A stretch of DNA of 64,000 bases from Nocardia tengchongensis. GTDB lineage: Bacteria; Actinomycetota; Actinomycetes; Mycobacteriales; Mycobacteriaceae. Below the pieces are notes generated by a model, which had not been told where the DNA came from, searched no databases, and was given only the letters and a program-made list of their open reading frames with translations. The stretch lies in NCBI RefSeq assembly GCF_018362975.1, contig NZ_CP074371.1:6696001-6760000 (forward strand), given 5' to 3'. A program made the position numbers and the translations under genes. Below are positions 1 through 9,149 of this stretch, piece by piece (positions within the stretch are counted from its first letter, which is position 1; every line of letters starts with the position of its first letter).

Positions 1-1
1 G

Positions 2-82
2 ACCAAGCTCCATGCCCGCGACCGCGCGCAACTCGTAGTCCTGGCTTACGAATCCGGTCTGGTCGCCCCACACAACTCCTGA
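2..82 (+). CDS. LuxR-type response regulator, C-terminal end (partial)
   Basis: The window opens inside a gene. The second reading frame encodes 26 residues beginning TKLHARDRAQLVVLAYESGL and then a stop. This matches the last recognition-helix part of the LuxR/NarL DNA-binding domain, where 'lxKLxxRDRxQxVxxAYexGLV' is the usual ending of a response regulator. The rest lies to the left, so partner kinase and targets cannot be seen. The family assignment rests on this short but characteristic tail. Confidence 0.75.
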   Translation, partial: TKLHARDRAQLVVLAYESGLVAPHNS

Positions 83-242
83 CAATCCCGCAACGAAGTC
101 CGGTGAACCATCTCGCAGCGGCCAAGGACCAGACCATCGCACTGTGATCGGCATGTGCGGATGTTCGAGACGTCATGTAGCCGATGCCATATAGGCGGCA
201 GGTCGTCACCGGCGAAGGTGACATCGAGGTCGGAGGAGGGAG

Positions 243-302
243 CCATCCTTCACGATGCCGCAGTCCCGGCGAACCGCCCGAGCAGACGCGCGGGGTGCGG
301 CA
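243..302. repeat. Dispersed intergenic repeat, copy 1
   Basis: About 60 bases here align with 6969-7029 at roughly 85 percent identity by eye, both containing ACGCGCGGG followed by GCGGCA. It lies in the gap between the LuxR tail and the broken lipoprotein gene. No gene is apparent in 83-352. Confidence 0.6.
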
Positions 303-352
303 TCACAGCGCGTCACGCCGCCATCAGATCGGAGCAGCGTCGACTGGCCGAA

Positions 353-881
353 TCAGTCCTTGAGGTCGCGTGCGATCTGAACCAGGAACGTGGTCACCGC
401 CTGGACGTCAGCGGGCTCGAGTAGTTCCTGTTCGAGGCTTTCCTTCACGAATCGCATTTCCGCACTCCAAAGTCCGTCCTGGACATGGACTTCCGTCCAA
501 TACGGCATCGGGGCTCCTACCCATGCCTTACCTTCGTAAGCCTGGAACTGCCGGGTAGTCGGTGGGTATGCCGTCGAGTTCACCGTCGTCTATCCGCTGG
601 TTGTGCACCTGGAGCGCGCCGATCAAGCCGAGGCCGGCGTGGCGGCCACTGCAGATGGTCGACCAGCCGACGATGCCACCTTCTTCGAAGGTGAGGGTCT
701 CCACCTCAGCGTCGGTGATCAACAGTGAGTTCCGGAGAAACGTCCGGTAGCGATCACACAACTTCGCGCCGTCGTATTTCGAAGGCGAAGTGAAATGGAC
801 CGACGGACCCGAAAATGAAGAGCAGCCGACCACCGCGACCAGCGCCAAAACGACCAGGATGACACCACGTTTGGTTCGCAT
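353..881 (-). pseudogene. Small lipoprotein gene with an internal frameshift
   Basis: The upstream frame starts at 881 with MRTKRGVILVVLALVAVVGC, a lipoprotein signal whose lipobox cysteine is residue 20, and runs off into a stop at 528. A second frame ending at 353 gives a convincing C-terminal half (YEGKAWVGAPMPYWTEVHVQ and beyond, finishing ARDLKD). Removing one G from the GGG run at 553-555 joins them at '...PTDYRQFQAYEG...' into one protein of about 175 residues. The whole looks like a Nocardia secreted lipoprotein, perhaps related to the DUF3558 type. Whether the indel is a real mutation or a sequencing error cannot be decided; other genes in this window carry similar single-base indels. 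Confidence 0.6.
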
Positions 882-1102
882 CGTATGGATGGGCCGGCCA
901 GCCCGCTTCGCCACCAGTGACCGCCAGAGCAGATCGAATGCCGCGCGCGGATCCGCTCTGTGCCGGCGCTGCACCCCGGCAAGCACATCTGAGCGGCTCC
1001 TCAGTCCCAGCCACGCAACAACATCACAATCCGCCCCCACATCTACAAACCCGCTACCTGCGGCACATCGAACCGGATGGTAGCCGCCGCTTTGCATCCA
1101 CC

Positions 1103-1142
1103 GATTCAGCGCGGTCAGCGGCAGATGAGTGCGTTTACCGCG
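1103..1142. repeat. Dispersed intergenic repeat, copy 2
   Basis: Contains TTCAGCGCGGTCAGCGGCAG (1105-1124) followed by atgAGTGCGTTT, the same core as at 7871, 8516 and 10330. It lies just downstream of mraY in the 260-base gap before the lipoprotein gene, where no gene is seen. Confidence 0.5.
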
Positions 1143-2219
1143 TCAGCCGGTGACGGAGAGGTGCTCGCCGTAGAACAGCATCAGGCCGGCGGCCGCGGAC
1201 AGTCCGGCGAGGAGCCAGAAGCGGATGGAGACGGTGGTCTCGGGCCAGCTGCTCAGTTCGAAGTGATGGTGCATCGGCGCGATGCGAAACAACCGCCGAC
1301 CAGTCTTGCGAAACACCAGGATCTGCAACAGAACCGACAGGATCTCCGCGCAGAACAGGGCGCCGATGACCACCATCAGCAGTTCGGTACGCGTCGTGAT
1401 CGACAACCCCGCGAGCAGTCCGCCCAAGGCGAGCGATCCCGTGTCACCCATGAAAATCTTCGCAGGCGCCGCGTTCCACCACAGGAAGCCCACGCATGCC
1501 GCTGCCGTTGCGGCGCAGATGAGTGCCAGGTCCAGCGGGTCGCGCACCGTGTAGCAGCCCGCGCCGGGGCGAGTGGTGCAGGCGTTGAGATACTGCCAGA
1601 ACGTGATCAACACGTACGCGCCCAAGGTCAGTGCCATTGATCCTGCAGCGAGACCGTCTAGCCCATCGGTGATGTTCACGGCGTTCGACCAGGCGGCCAC
1701 CAGGAAACAGGCCCACAGCACGAACAACACAGGGACCAGTGACAACCAGCTCAGATCGCGAATGATCGAGATGTGGCGACTGGCCGGGGTCAGCCCGGTG
1801 CTGTCTGGGAATCGCAAGGCGAGGATGCCGAAAACGATTGCGGCCCCGAACTGGCCGATGTACTTGCCCTTCGCGGTGAGCCCGAGGTTGCGTTGCTTGT
1901 ACAGCTTGATGAAGTCGTCCAGGAAGCCGACCAGACCCATGGCCGTGGCCAAACCGAGAACCAACAGCCCTGATGCCGTCACGCCTGGCGCGTCGTAGCG
2001 CAAGCCGATCAGGTGCGACCCGAGGTAGCCGGCCCACATCCCGGCGATGATGGCGATGCCGCCCATAGTGGGTGTGCCACGTTTCGCCTGGTGGCTGGCG
2101 GGGCCTTCCGCGCGGATCTCCTGGCCCATTTTCGCCCGGTTGAACAAGCGAACCAGCAACGGTGTCAAGGTGATCGACACAGTCAAGGCAATCGCTACCG
2201 CAAACAGGATCTGTCTCAT
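1143..2219 (-). CDS. mraY: Phospho-N-acetylmuramoyl-pentapeptide-transferase (MraY), stand-alone copy
   Basis: MraY transfers phospho-MurNAc-pentapeptide to undecaprenyl phosphate at the inner membrane face, making lipid I. The 358-residue protein has the family's usual length and about ten membrane segments. It shows the Asp-rich [17 protein letters not shown] stretch, the [13 protein letters not shown] motif, [12 protein letters not shown] and the MHHHFEL histidine motif, so it looks catalytically complete. The start [16 protein letters not shown] is the classical one and has a GGGGGCGG ribosome site; an upstream ATG at 2267 is in frame but less likely. None of the cell-wall (dcw) cluster genes flank it, so this is probably a second copy, and its C-terminus departs from the usual one. 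It could serve as a backup or a drug-insensitive enzyme, which is inference. Confidence 0.88.
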   Translation of the reverse strand: MRQILFAVAIALTVSITLTPLLVRLFNRAKMGQEIRAEGPASHQAKRGTPTMGGIAIIAGMWAGYLGSHLIGLRYDAPGVTASGLLVLGLATAMGLVGFLDDFIKLYKQRNLGLTAKGKYIGQFGAAIVFGILALRFPDSTGLTPASRHISIIRDLSWLSLVPVLFVLWACFLVAAWSNAVNITDGLDGLAAGSMALTLGAYVLITFWQYLNACTTRPGAGCYTVRDPLDLALICAATAAACVGFLWWNAAPAKIFMGDTGSLALGGLLAGLSITTRTELLMVVIGALFCAEILSVLLQILVFRKTGRRLFRIAPMHHHFELSSWPETTVSIRFWLLAGLSAAAGLMLFYGEHLSVTG

Positions 2220-2754
2220 CCGCCCCCGATCCGCCACCGAGCCATGTGGCTCAGCAAAATCTGACATGGCACAAACGCCATGAATATTAGCGAGGCATAC
2301 GAGGTTGGTGCGCGGGCCGCTCAGCGGCAGGTGCGTTGTAATCGGCGGTAGCGGACGTTCTGCACGACAGCCGCCCGAGGCGTAGATCGCAGTGTGCATG
2401 CGCACCACATTGACCCAGCCGCAGGAGGCACCCGACCATACGTTCGGCGAGGTCGGTTCGTGTGAACCCCAGAGCACGGCTGCCGGACTGGGGAGGCGAC
2501 TGTCAGCAGTGCTACCCCGTTGTCGTAGCAGCATCCACGACCGTCTCTGCCCCGCCGATCTCGGTCGAACGCAACATGATCGGGCGAGCGTGCGCGTTGT
2601 CTCGTAAACACGCATCCACTTTCGGTTCCCGGCCGTCTCGGAGTAGAGGTGAGACGACCGGGAACCGACCGAGTCAGCGGTCTGGCCCCATTTCCGGGGA
2701 AGGGAGTTAGTCCCACTCCCAGGAGTTCCGGGCCGGCTACTGTGCAGCCGCGAC
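2220..2754. other. Intergenic region with repeat copy 3
   Basis: This 535-base gap between mraY and the GH5 gene has no supportable gene. At 2344-2365 it carries a 22-base stretch beginning GGCGGTAGCGGACG that recurs exactly at 8450-8471, preceded at about 2330 by AGCGGCAGGTGCGTT, the core of the dispersed repeat. The remainder, including the dyad-rich part near 2620-2700, shows nothing I can name. Confidence 0.5.
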
Positions 2755-4617
2755 TCAGGGGAGAGTGCGGCAGTAGAGCGCCTGCGGCCGGTTGCCGCGG
2801 TTGTTGTTGCCGGAGAACGCGATTCCGGCGACGTACTCGTTGGCGTTGCACTGGCCCTTGTAGTAGCTGTTGGCCCAGTCGCCGCCCTCGCCGGAGGCGG
2901 GGCGGTTGTCGCCCTTGTCGAACCAGAGGGTGCGGCCGGCGCCTGCCAGGGGGACTCGGCCGGGGGCGCAGAGGATTCCTGACATGGCGTCGCCGCGGAG
3001 GCTGTAGCCGATCATGAATTGGCCTTCGGTGCACTGGTACTTGGTGAAGCCGCCGGCCCAGTCGGTGCTGACCTTTTCGGAGCTGACTTTGACCGCGCTG
3101 GTGCCCGGCTGCCACAGATCGCCCAGGGTGGCGTCACCGCAGAGTCCGCCCTGGCCGCGGTCGGAGACACCGAACAGGCGCTGGCCGTCGGGGCACACCA
3201 TCTTGTGGGCGCCGCCGTCCCAGTCCGCGGCGGCGCGGATCGAGCGGTTGTCGTCCTCGTGGATGCCCTGGAGCATGGACCAGGTGCGGGACGGGGAGAC
3301 CTTGCCGGTGAAGCCGTTCGCGGCCATCAGGCGACTGAAATGGGTGCCGCGCCAGTCGTCGGCGTCGGTGATTTTGCGCAGGCCGCCGGTGGTGTCGTAG
3401 CGCAGCAGACCCCAGGAGTTGCCCTTGTCGTTCTGCTGGTAGCCGATGATCGGCCAGTAGGCGAAGTCGAGGTCGCGCTCGATGAGGTAGTCGACCATGT
3501 TCTTGAACCAGGTCTTGTCCAGGTCGCCGGCATCGCTTTTGCCGACACCGAATTCGCTGACCCAGACCGGGGCGGTGAAGTGCTTGTCGGCGGTGGTGGC
3601 GACGTAGCCGGCGCGGTCGTCCATCGACTTGAACAGATCGGTGCGCGACATGTCGCGGAAGCGCGGGTCGTGGGTCTCACCGCCGCCGATGCCGGTGCCG
3701 CCGGTGTGGTTGGGGCCGATGTAGCCGTAGAAGTGGACCGCGTACACGACCTTGTGGGACTCCACCAGGGTGGTGGACAGCCGCTTGATCGGCTCCAGCA
3801 TCGGGCGCTCGTGCCAGGTCAGGTCGGTGGGGATGCCCATCCAGTTGACGCCCTCGACCATGATCAGCAGATCCGGATTGCCCTTGGTGAGGATGGCGTC
3901 GCCGGCTTCCTGCGCGGCGTCGGCCCAGTCGTGGCTGTCGCCCTGGCCCCAGTTGGGGTTGTCCCAGGTGTCGCGGCGCACCTCGTTGCGCAGGTCGGCG
4001 CCGATGACACCGGGATCATTGCGATACCGGGAGGTCATGAACACCCAGTCGTTGATCCAATCGTCCCAGGACTGGCCCGAGTTCCAGCGCTCGTTGCCGT
4101 CCACGCCACAGCACCAGCGGGTGGTCGTGGTGTGGTTGTTGAGGATGACGCCGAGTCCGGCCGAGGTGAGGGCGGCGACGGCCCGGTCGTACACCTCGAT
4201 CGGGCGCAGTCCGTTGAGTTCCGGATTGGCGGTCAGGCCCTGCACCGGTCGGGTGTCGGAGATCATCTCGTTCGAGAAGGGCAGGCGAATGCTGTTGAGC
4301 CCCAGCGCCTTGAAGTCGCCGACCAGCTTGGCCATCTGCACCCGGTCCAGTCCCAGCGGGGCCCGGTGCCCGTTCTCCTCGGCGAAGTTGTTGGCGGTGA
4401 CCTCGTCATCGCCACTGCCGTTCCACGTGCCGCTGGAGCCGTGCCAGTTACCGGACTTCAGCTTCACCCGATTGCCGCCGGCGTCGACGATGTATCGCCC
4501 GCTGGTACTCAACGGACCCTTCAAACCACCGGGATCAGCCGTGGCGGGAGCGGTGCTGTGCATGAACGGAACCACCAACGTTCCGAGCAATAGCAGCACC
4601 GTGGCTAGCTTCCTCAT
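2755..4617 (-). CDS. Secreted glycoside hydrolase family 5 (cellulase-like) with C-terminal repeats
   Basis: A 620-residue exported enzyme. Residues 1-27 form a signal peptide ending ATA. The catalytic region (about 40-440) follows the GH5 (beta/alpha)8 plan: RLPFSNEM near 111, the acid/base glutamate in ADLRNEV (Glu212) and the nucleophile in VWVSEFGVG (Glu355). It probably cleaves beta-glucan or a similar polysaccharide outside the cell; the exact substrate is unknown. The motif is NEV rather than the usual NEP. The C-terminus (about 480-620) holds three repeats of roughly 50 residues, each with a DW(D/A) opening and paired cysteines ([33 protein letters not shown]), which may bind carbohydrate or the cell wall. 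A GAGGAT ribosome site precedes the ATG. It is monocistronic. Confidence 0.88.
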   Translation of the reverse strand: MRKLATVLLLLGTLVVPFMHSTAPATADPGGLKGPLSTSGRYIVDAGGNRVKLKSGNWHGSSGTWNGSGDDEVTANNFAEENGHRAPLGLDRVQMAKLVGDFKALGLNSIRLPFSNEMISDTRPVQGLTANPELNGLRPIEVYDRAVAALTSAGLGVILNNHTTTTRWCCGVDGNERWNSGQSWDDWINDWVFMTSRYRNDPGVIGADLRNEVRRDTWDNPNWGQGDSHDWADAAQEAGDAILTKGNPDLLIMVEGVNWMGIPTDLTWHERPMLEPIKRLSTTLVESHKVVYAVHFYGYIGPNHTGGTGIGGGETHDPRFRDMSRTDLFKSMDDRAGYVATTADKHFTAPVWVSEFGVGKSDAGDLDKTWFKNMVDYLIERDLDFAYWPIIGYQQNDKGNSWGLLRYDTTGGLRKITDADDWRGTHFSRLMAANGFTGKVSPSRTWSMLQGIHEDDNRSIRAAADWDGGAHKMVCPDGQRLFGVSDRGQGGLCGDATLGDLWQPGTSAVKVSSEKVSTDWAGGFTKYQCTEGQFMIGYSLRGDAMSGILCAPGRVPLAGAGRTLWFDKGDNRPASGEGGDWANSYYKGQCNANEYVAGIAFSGNNNRGNRPQALYCRTLP

Positions 4618-4846
4618 ACCGAATCCTCATCCTCGCGAGACCAATCCGATCGGTCGGCGCCAAGGAGGACCCGTGACCCGGGTCACTCCCGGCGGGCCGG
4701 TCGAGGAGAAACAGTAGATTCGGACACCCGATTTCTTAAACAACAAATATCCGGTGTTTGATCAGCGCTTCTTGTTAATCACTCCCACCTGCGGATGAAT
4801 ACAACCGCCGGGGTGCAGGACTGCTAGGTCGAGCGCCGGATGCACT

Positions 4847-5149
4847 TCAACGGCTGCTACCGGGGGCGCAGATGAAGGGACCCGCTCGAAGCAGGTCACA
4901 GATCACCAATTTGTGGATGTTCCAGTACATGTCACTCGATCCCTGGCTGACCGAGAACCCCACATCGCCGCCGAGCGCGCGTTCGAACGATCCGGTTTCG
5001 GCCACAACAGGCGCGACAGGTCCCGCGACGGGGCCTTCGGCAGCGGGCTGCAGGACCAGCGGCGCGGCGCCGGCGGTTCCGGCCGCAGCGGTGGTGATCA
5101 GACATCCGGCCATAGCGGCGAGAATGCGTTGGCTGGCAGCAGCTTTCAT
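4847..5149 (-). CDS. Small secreted protein of unknown function
   Basis: A 100-residue protein with a clear signal peptide (MKAAASQRILAAMAGCLITT, cleavage likely after AGAA near 29), leaving a mature part of about 70 residues with two cysteines (ICDLL and FICAPG) that could form a disulfide. A GAGGAG ribosome site lies just before the ATG. No family is recognised. The 229 bases between it and the GH5 gene are AT-richer than average near 4735-4790 and hold no gene. Confidence 0.6.
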   Translation of the reverse strand: MKAAASQRILAAMAGCLITTAAAGTAGAAPLVLQPAAEGPVAGPVAPVVAETGSFERALGGDVGFSVSQGSSDMYWNIHKLVICDLLRAGPFICAPGSSR

Positions 5150-5325
5150 GGACGCTCCTCATGTTTCGTGATGTCGGTGCCACCCTACGCATGTCTGAAG
5201 CATCAGAGTTTCAAGTTTCTGCCCCTACTTCTGTGGTCGGCACTACAGGCGAGTGCACTGCCGCCAGGCCGGACCGCCCGGGTTGCGGCATGAGCCGACC
5301 GGAGTTGGGGCGGCACTATCGAGGG

Positions 5326-5853
5326 CTACCGGATCATGGCGCCGATTGTTTCGACTCGATCCGCCAGGGGGACGTTCAACTCGATGACCGGAATGTCGGC
5401 GAGGAGGTGCAGCGGGTCGGTGTAGGCCAACTCCAGGAGTACCTCGTTGACCGTGTGACGCAGACCGAGCATCTCCGCCGGGGGCAGGAGCCGCTCGGTT
5501 TCGGGGGTTATGGGCACGAGGACCAGGAGATCCAGTGTAGCCAAGGCATTTCGGACCGCGGCGGGAGTGGTGGCGGACTCGATGTCGAGGCCGGTCGCTG
5601 ACAGGTAGGCCAGGAAGTCCAATGGGGTTCGGTCGAAGACGGATCCGTCCGGCTCGGTGGTCAGCAGTTGTATCGAGCGGGTCAGCTGGGCTCGGTAGTC
5701 GGCGCGAGAGGGCGGGTATTCGAAGTCGTAGCCGTCTTCCTCGAGGAGGACATACGGTTCCTCGACTGGCGTGAGTTCGTTGAAGCGGGAACACAGTTCG
5801 TGAACAAGCGTTGTCTTGCCGGTTCCGTGTGGTCCGGATACCCCGATCCGCAT
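5326..5853 (-). CDS. P-loop ATPase/kinase-like protein
   Basis: A 175-residue protein starting MRIGVSGPHGTGKTTLVHEL, where GPHGTGKTT is a Walker A motif at residues 7-15. Later FDRTPLDFLAYL resembles the Asp-Arg region of small-molecule kinases and AAA_28-type nucleotide-binding proteins, with hydrophobic LDLLVLVPI strands after it. The substrate is unknown. The ATG at 5853 is preferred to the farther upstream one because a strong GGAGGAG lies directly before it. The neighbours do not indicate a pathway. Confidence 0.75.
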   Translation of the reverse strand: MRIGVSGPHGTGKTTLVHELCSRFNELTPVEEPYVLLEEDGYDFEYPPSRADYRAQLTRSIQLLTTEPDGSVFDRTPLDFLAYLSATGLDIESATTPAAVRNALATLDLLVLVPITPETERLLPPAEMLGLRHTVNEVLLELAYTDPLHLLADIPVIELNVPLADRVETIGAMIR

Positions 5854-5943
5854 TCGACTCCTCCGATTCGATGTTGTTCTACGACCAGCCCTGTGGTTCA
5901 GGGTGGCCACCCGCAAGTCGGAGATCATATAGGTCTGATCCAT

Positions 5944-6783
5944 TTATGAACCGGGGCTTTCGCGTACGTCCCGGAAGGCTCGGGCCTGGGTAGTTGCCGA
6001 TGCCCGCACCGCCCCGGTTGTATCGCGGAGAGTCCCCTGCATGCCGGCCAGTTGATGGTCGATTCGCCCGTCGGCTTCCAACAGCGTGGGCGCGGGTGCT
6101 GCATGTCCTGCTGACCAGATGACCGACAGATCTAAGCTGATCATGCGAGTCAGCGGGGATTCGGTCCGCATCCCGGCGTCCAAAAGGAACGCGTCGAAGA
6201 ACATGATGTCGGTCAAACGTCCACAGATCTCGGCGGTTCGGTGCTCCGAGTCTGTGGCGTCCGGCACCGCCCACAGCGCGACGCGCGCCTGTCCGTCATA
6301 GAAGTCGTCGTAGCTCAGCGGATAATCCACTGCCCGCAGGTTCAGTCCTTTCAGGAACGGTGCCGATTCGGTCACCCAGGGCAAACGGTCGCAGTCGTCG
6401 AACGAGATCGGCTGTGTGCCCTGACTTTCGAGGCCGTTCATCATCTGCGGGTTTACGAACCACGCCACGGTGGTCAACACCGGGGCGCCTTCTTGTTCGA
6501 TGGTGACCTCACACAATCCGCAGCTGCGGCCGGCTGACAGCGCCCGCGCCGCCGCCTGCAGCGCGCCTGGCTTGGTGGGTGCGGTGAACGCGGCGTGGAT
6601 GCTGCGCAGTGTGCGGCCAGGCATGTGCTCGAATCCCGCCAGCGCGGCAACCGCTGCAGAGTAGCCCCCGAAACCTATTCCCTGATAGCACAATTCGGGC
6701 GGCACGATCGACCTGAATCCGTCACCTTCCGGTTCGATGCGCACGTCCCCGAGCGGGGTAGGAATCTGCAACGACGTCGTCAT
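5944..6783 (-). CDS. Acyl-CoA thioesterase-like (double hotdog) protein
   Basis: A 279-residue protein laid out as two hotdog domains as in TesB-type thioesterases: an N-terminal half with QGIGFGGYSAAVAALAGFEH and RSIHAAFTAPTKPG, and a C-terminal half with SLDLSVIWSAGHA and a closing hotdog strand. It probably hydrolyses an acyl-CoA thioester in the cytoplasm; chain length cannot be predicted. It stands alone, about 90 bases upstream of the P-loop gene on the same strand. Thioesterase family membership is fairly safe, the substrate is not. Confidence 0.75.
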   Translation of the reverse strand: MTTSLQIPTPLGDVRIEPEGDGFRSIVPPELCYQGIGFGGYSAAVAALAGFEHMPGRTLRSIHAAFTAPTKPGALQAAARALSAGRSCGLCEVTIEQEGAPVLTTVAWFVNPQMMNGLESQGTQPISFDDCDRLPWVTESAPFLKGLNLRAVDYPLSYDDFYDGQARVALWAVPDATDSEHRTAEICGRLTDIMFFDAFLLDAGMRTESPLTRMISLDLSVIWSAGHAAPAPTLLEADGRIDHQLAGMQGTLRDTTGAVRASATTQARAFRDVRESPGS

Positions 6784-6968
6784 AGTGAACCGCCCATCAC
6801 TCGCGCATGAGAAGGCCGAAACGCCTCCGTCAAGCTTGCCCTCCTCGATGGCGTGCGCGACCTGCTGGCTGCGGAGGTCTTCCTCACCTCGCGAAAGCCC
6901 CAGTGTCGGAGACTTGTTCGAAATCTACGGCCGGCGGGCGACGGTCGCGGGCTCGGGCCTGCGGACTT

Positions 6969-7035
6969 CCATCCCTCACGATGCCGCGGTCTCGCTGAAC
7001 CACCCGAACAGACGCGCGGGTCGCGGCAGGAGAGT
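6969..7035. repeat. Dispersed intergenic repeat, copy 4
   Basis: Pairs with 243-302 over about 60 bases and continues into GCGCGGGTCGCGGCAGgagAGTG, nearly the same as at 20668-20692. It fills much of the 261-base gap between the thioesterase and the next gene, where no gene is seen. Confidence 0.6.
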
Positions 7036-7044
7036 GTGTTCGGG

Positions 7045-7614
7045 TTACCAGCCGCCGACTGCCAACCACGCTGTCTGGAAGTCGGTGGTGGTGATCGCTT
7101 CGGCCGATAGATGTGGATAGCTGGAGATCTCTGCTATTGAGGGCGTCCGGCCGCTGGTCAGGCATGTGAATTCTGTTCGGCCCGACATCGCGGCAAGACC
7201 GCTGCCGCCGTCGCGGAAAAGTTCGACCCGCCGCCATTCACGACCGTTGGCCAGAATCTCACTGAACGACACCGCGATATGGTCGAACTCGGAGTGGTGG
7301 ACAACCTTGAGATGACGTAGCCCGTCCAGGTCCGGAACGAAATCCGCGGCACGCGAGACCGCTTCAGCTCTATCGATGCAGTCGCATTCCTCTTCGCTGT
7401 TGCAGCACGTCGACGCAGTCGTGTCATCGAACCAACCGTGACCGTTCCCGGCTGGATGTTCGCCGAGCTCGACGCGCATCCAGCCGGGAACAGAATCCCT
7501 TGGAAACAAACGCAACTCATCAGTGACAGCCTGAGCGAGCTGCTCACGCACGTTCGGTCGATCACGTCCGAAACGGACACCAACCAAGCCATCCGAGGCA
7601 ATCGTCAACCACAT
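7045..7614 (-). CDS. Hypothetical protein with a cysteine cluster
   Basis: A 189-residue soluble protein without signal peptide or membrane segment. Residues near 69-80 contain a CCNSEEECDC cluster that could bind metal or form disulfides. Composition (mixed acidic and basic, VEL/VFRD strands) and codon use look like a real gene. No family is recognised. Genes of this style in Nocardia are sometimes immunity-like proteins, but nothing here proves that. Confidence 0.55.
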   Translation of the reverse strand: MWLTIASDGLVGVRFGRDRPNVREQLAQAVTDELRLFPRDSVPGWMRVELGEHPAGNGHGWFDDTTASTCCNSEEECDCIDRAEAVSRAADFVPDLDGLRHLKVVHHSEFDHIAVSFSEILANGREWRRVELFRDGGSGLAAMSGRTEFTCLTSGRTPSIAEISSYPHLSAEAITTTDFQTAWLAVGGW

Positions 7615-7729
7615 CGTGAACCAGGTTGATCTCTAGACCGTATTCTCAAATTCGAGAGCCCGTCTCAACTCAAGTTGGAATTGGTCTCTTAGCGGACCCA
7701 CGCCTCGAGTGGAACGCACTGTTCTGCCG

Positions 7730-7900
7730 CTTACGGGGCGGCTCGGATCGGCCGAGCCGCGGGCCGGCCGAACGCACCATAATGCCGATGTGCGTGAGTA
7801 GCGGACGTTCCGCCGGCGTCGGATCCACACGGCCAGTTGATCTTCCGATGCCCGGCGCTGGCCGGTTCGGTCAGCGCGGTATGCGGCAGAAGCGGATACA
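7730..7900. repeat. Dispersed intergenic repeat, copy 5
   Basis: The 325-base gap 7615-7939 contains TCAGCGCGGTATGCGGCAG (7871-7889) and, upstream, AGTAGCGGACGTTC (7797-7810), the two modules also present together at 8450-8540. An inverted pair GGCTCGGATCGGCCGAGCC sits at about 7740-7758. No gene is seen in the gap. Confidence 0.65.
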
Positions 7901-7939
7901 GCGGAACCGAAGTTGAACGTTGACCGTGACGGTGCGGAG

Positions 7940-8282
7940 CTACACGACCAAACGCGGATTCGGGTTGGGTCGGCTCCGAAGAGTGCGGTCTGGACCCACA
8001 ACGACACCCGGGAGCAGGGCGAACCGACCATCGGCCTTGTAAACGACCTTGGCGCTGGCTCCGAAAACAAGATAGTTCCGGTCGCGATCTATCAGCCACT
8101 GCCGCGCACACGACCTTGAACACGAATATCTCGTCGTTTTCGATGATCTCACGGTCATCGATGCAGAACGTGCCATGAGTCCATTGCTCACGGATTGATC
8201 GGTAGTGCTCGCAGACGATCTCGTACGCCTGCTCGTAGGTGGTGGGCGCGGGCCCCACCTTCTTCTTGCGTATCCACCTCAT
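7940..8282 (-). pseudogene. YrhB-like small protein with a frameshift
   Basis: The start at 8282 gives MRWIRKKKVGPAPTTYEQAY followed by '...DDREIIENDEIFVFKV', then the frame is lost near 8100. The neighbouring frame continues ARQWLIDRDRNYLVFGASAK and ends at 7940. Removing one base near 8098-8103 joins them into about 113 residues. The joined protein resembles the YrhB/Imm35-type fold (short immunity-like proteins with an ARxWL helix followed by beta strands); that is a tentative assignment. No toxin partner is next to it. The indel could be a real mutation or a sequencing error. Confidence 0.5.
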
Positions 8283-8329
8283 GAGTCACCCACTGTAGGT
8301 GCATCAGGAAATCGCCCACAAGCGCACAT

Positions 8330-8555
8330 ACTCAGCGGCAGTTGCGGACCTTTCGGGCATGCGAACGCCCTGAGATGATCTCAGGGCGTTGATCTTCCGC
8401 TGGGGCCGCGCCGACTGCTCCGAACCGACCCGTAAGCGGTGTGGGCTCAGGCGGTAGCGGACGTTCTGCACCGCACCGGGATCCGGCCGCCGGCGCCCCA
8501 CGCTGGCCGGCTCGCTCAGCGCGGTATGCGGCAGTAGCGTGCGTTCTGGTAGCGC
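8330..8555. repeat. Dispersed intergenic repeat, copy 6 (most complete)
   Basis: Holds both modules of the repeat: the GGCGGTAGCGGACG module at 8450-8471, identical over 22 bases to 2344-2365, and TCAGCGCGGTATGCGGCAG at 8516-8534 followed by tAGcGTGCGTT. A CCGGCCGCCGGCGC segment between them is also present near 10155. It occupies most of the 362-base gap 8283-8644, which has no gene. Confidence 0.7.
8364..8390 (-). terminator. Hairpin, probable terminator
   Basis: AACGCCCTGAGAT, one G, then ATCTCAGGGCGTT make a perfect dyad of 13-base arms. It lies downstream of the minus-strand F420-type reductase gene and upstream of the YrhB-like gene. There is no long T run, as is common in high-GC actinobacteria. 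It sits inside repeat copy 6. Confidence 0.5.
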
Positions 8556-8644
8556 CATCGGTCGCGGAAACCCTCAGGCCGAACAGGCGCCGCCAACCTG
8601 AACCCATATCGGCTGCGATCCCGGAATCCACCCGGAATTCGGAT

Positions 8645-9100
8645 CTACTCGGCCTCGATTCGAAACACCGCAATTCGTTCCGCCGCGGCTGCCACCGAGT
8701 CGGGATCGGGCTTCTCGACAAGTCCGGAGTCGACAAACAGTTTCCCGACTCGGGCGGAGCTGTTGCCGACATGAACACGCAGCAACGGCCTGCGGGCTTC
8801 GGCCGGCACTTCCTCGAGTCGGACCGTCCTCGCACGACGGCCACGGGACAGTGTCGCGGTGCCGGCTGCCCGCACGTTCGCCACCCACGCTGAACGTGGA
8901 TACGCCTGGAACAGATAGCGACTGCCGTCGATAGTCACCACGGCTACAGGTGCAATGCGGGGCTGGCCCGAGCGCCTGCCGGGAACTGTGAGCAAGTGCG
9001 TCGAACCAAACGCGACACCCAGTTTCTGCAGTCCGATGATCATCTTGTTGAAGTTGTTGACCCCCCTGCGAAACTTCTCCGGGTCCGAGTCCCGTGCCAT
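8645..9100 (-). CDS. Deazaflavin (F420)-dependent nitroreductase-family protein
   Basis: A 151-residue protein of the Ddn-like split-barrel family. The segment THLLTVPGRRSGQPRIAPVA followed by '...GSRYLFQAYPRSAWVANVRAAGTATL' is the hallmark of F420-dependent nitroreductases, which transfer hydride from F420H2 to small quinones or nitro compounds. The ATG at 9100 is chosen over 9130 because GGGTGGAG precedes it. It diverges from a TetR gene with a perfect palindrome in the shared promoter region, so TetR control is very likely. Confidence 0.85.
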   Translation of the reverse strand: MARDSDPEKFRRGVNNFNKMIIGLQKLGVAFGSTHLLTVPGRRSGQPRIAPVAVVTIDGSRYLFQAYPRSAWVANVRAAGTATLSRGRRARTVRLEEVPAEARRPLLRVHVGNSSARVGKLFVDSGLVEKPDPDSVAAAAERIAVFRIEAE

Positions 9101-9128
9101 CGCTCCACCCTCATTCCACTCGCGCAAC

Positions 9129-9149
9129 AACTTGACCGATGGTCAAGTT
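9129..9149. promoter_or_regulatory. Probable TetR operator
   Basis: AACTTGACC-GAT-GGTCAAGTT is a perfect palindrome with 9-base arms between the divergent reductase and TetR genes. A second partial dyad (TTGACCGCGAGTCAA, 9168-9182) and GTCAACTTGTCAA lie next to it on the TetR side. Position and symmetry suit autoregulation by the TetR at 9212 and control of the reductase. Confidence 0.75.

Noticed and set aside
3019..4593. A long plus-strand open frame opposite the GH5 gene
   Set aside because: It mirrors the GH5 gene; the product is Gly/Val/Asp-rich without domains, and the GH5 reading has signal peptide and catalytic motifs.
8304..8558. Small minus-strand frame between the YrhB-like gene and the reductase
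   Set aside because: It consists of the dispersed repeat; similar peptides appear at every copy, so it is not an independent gene.
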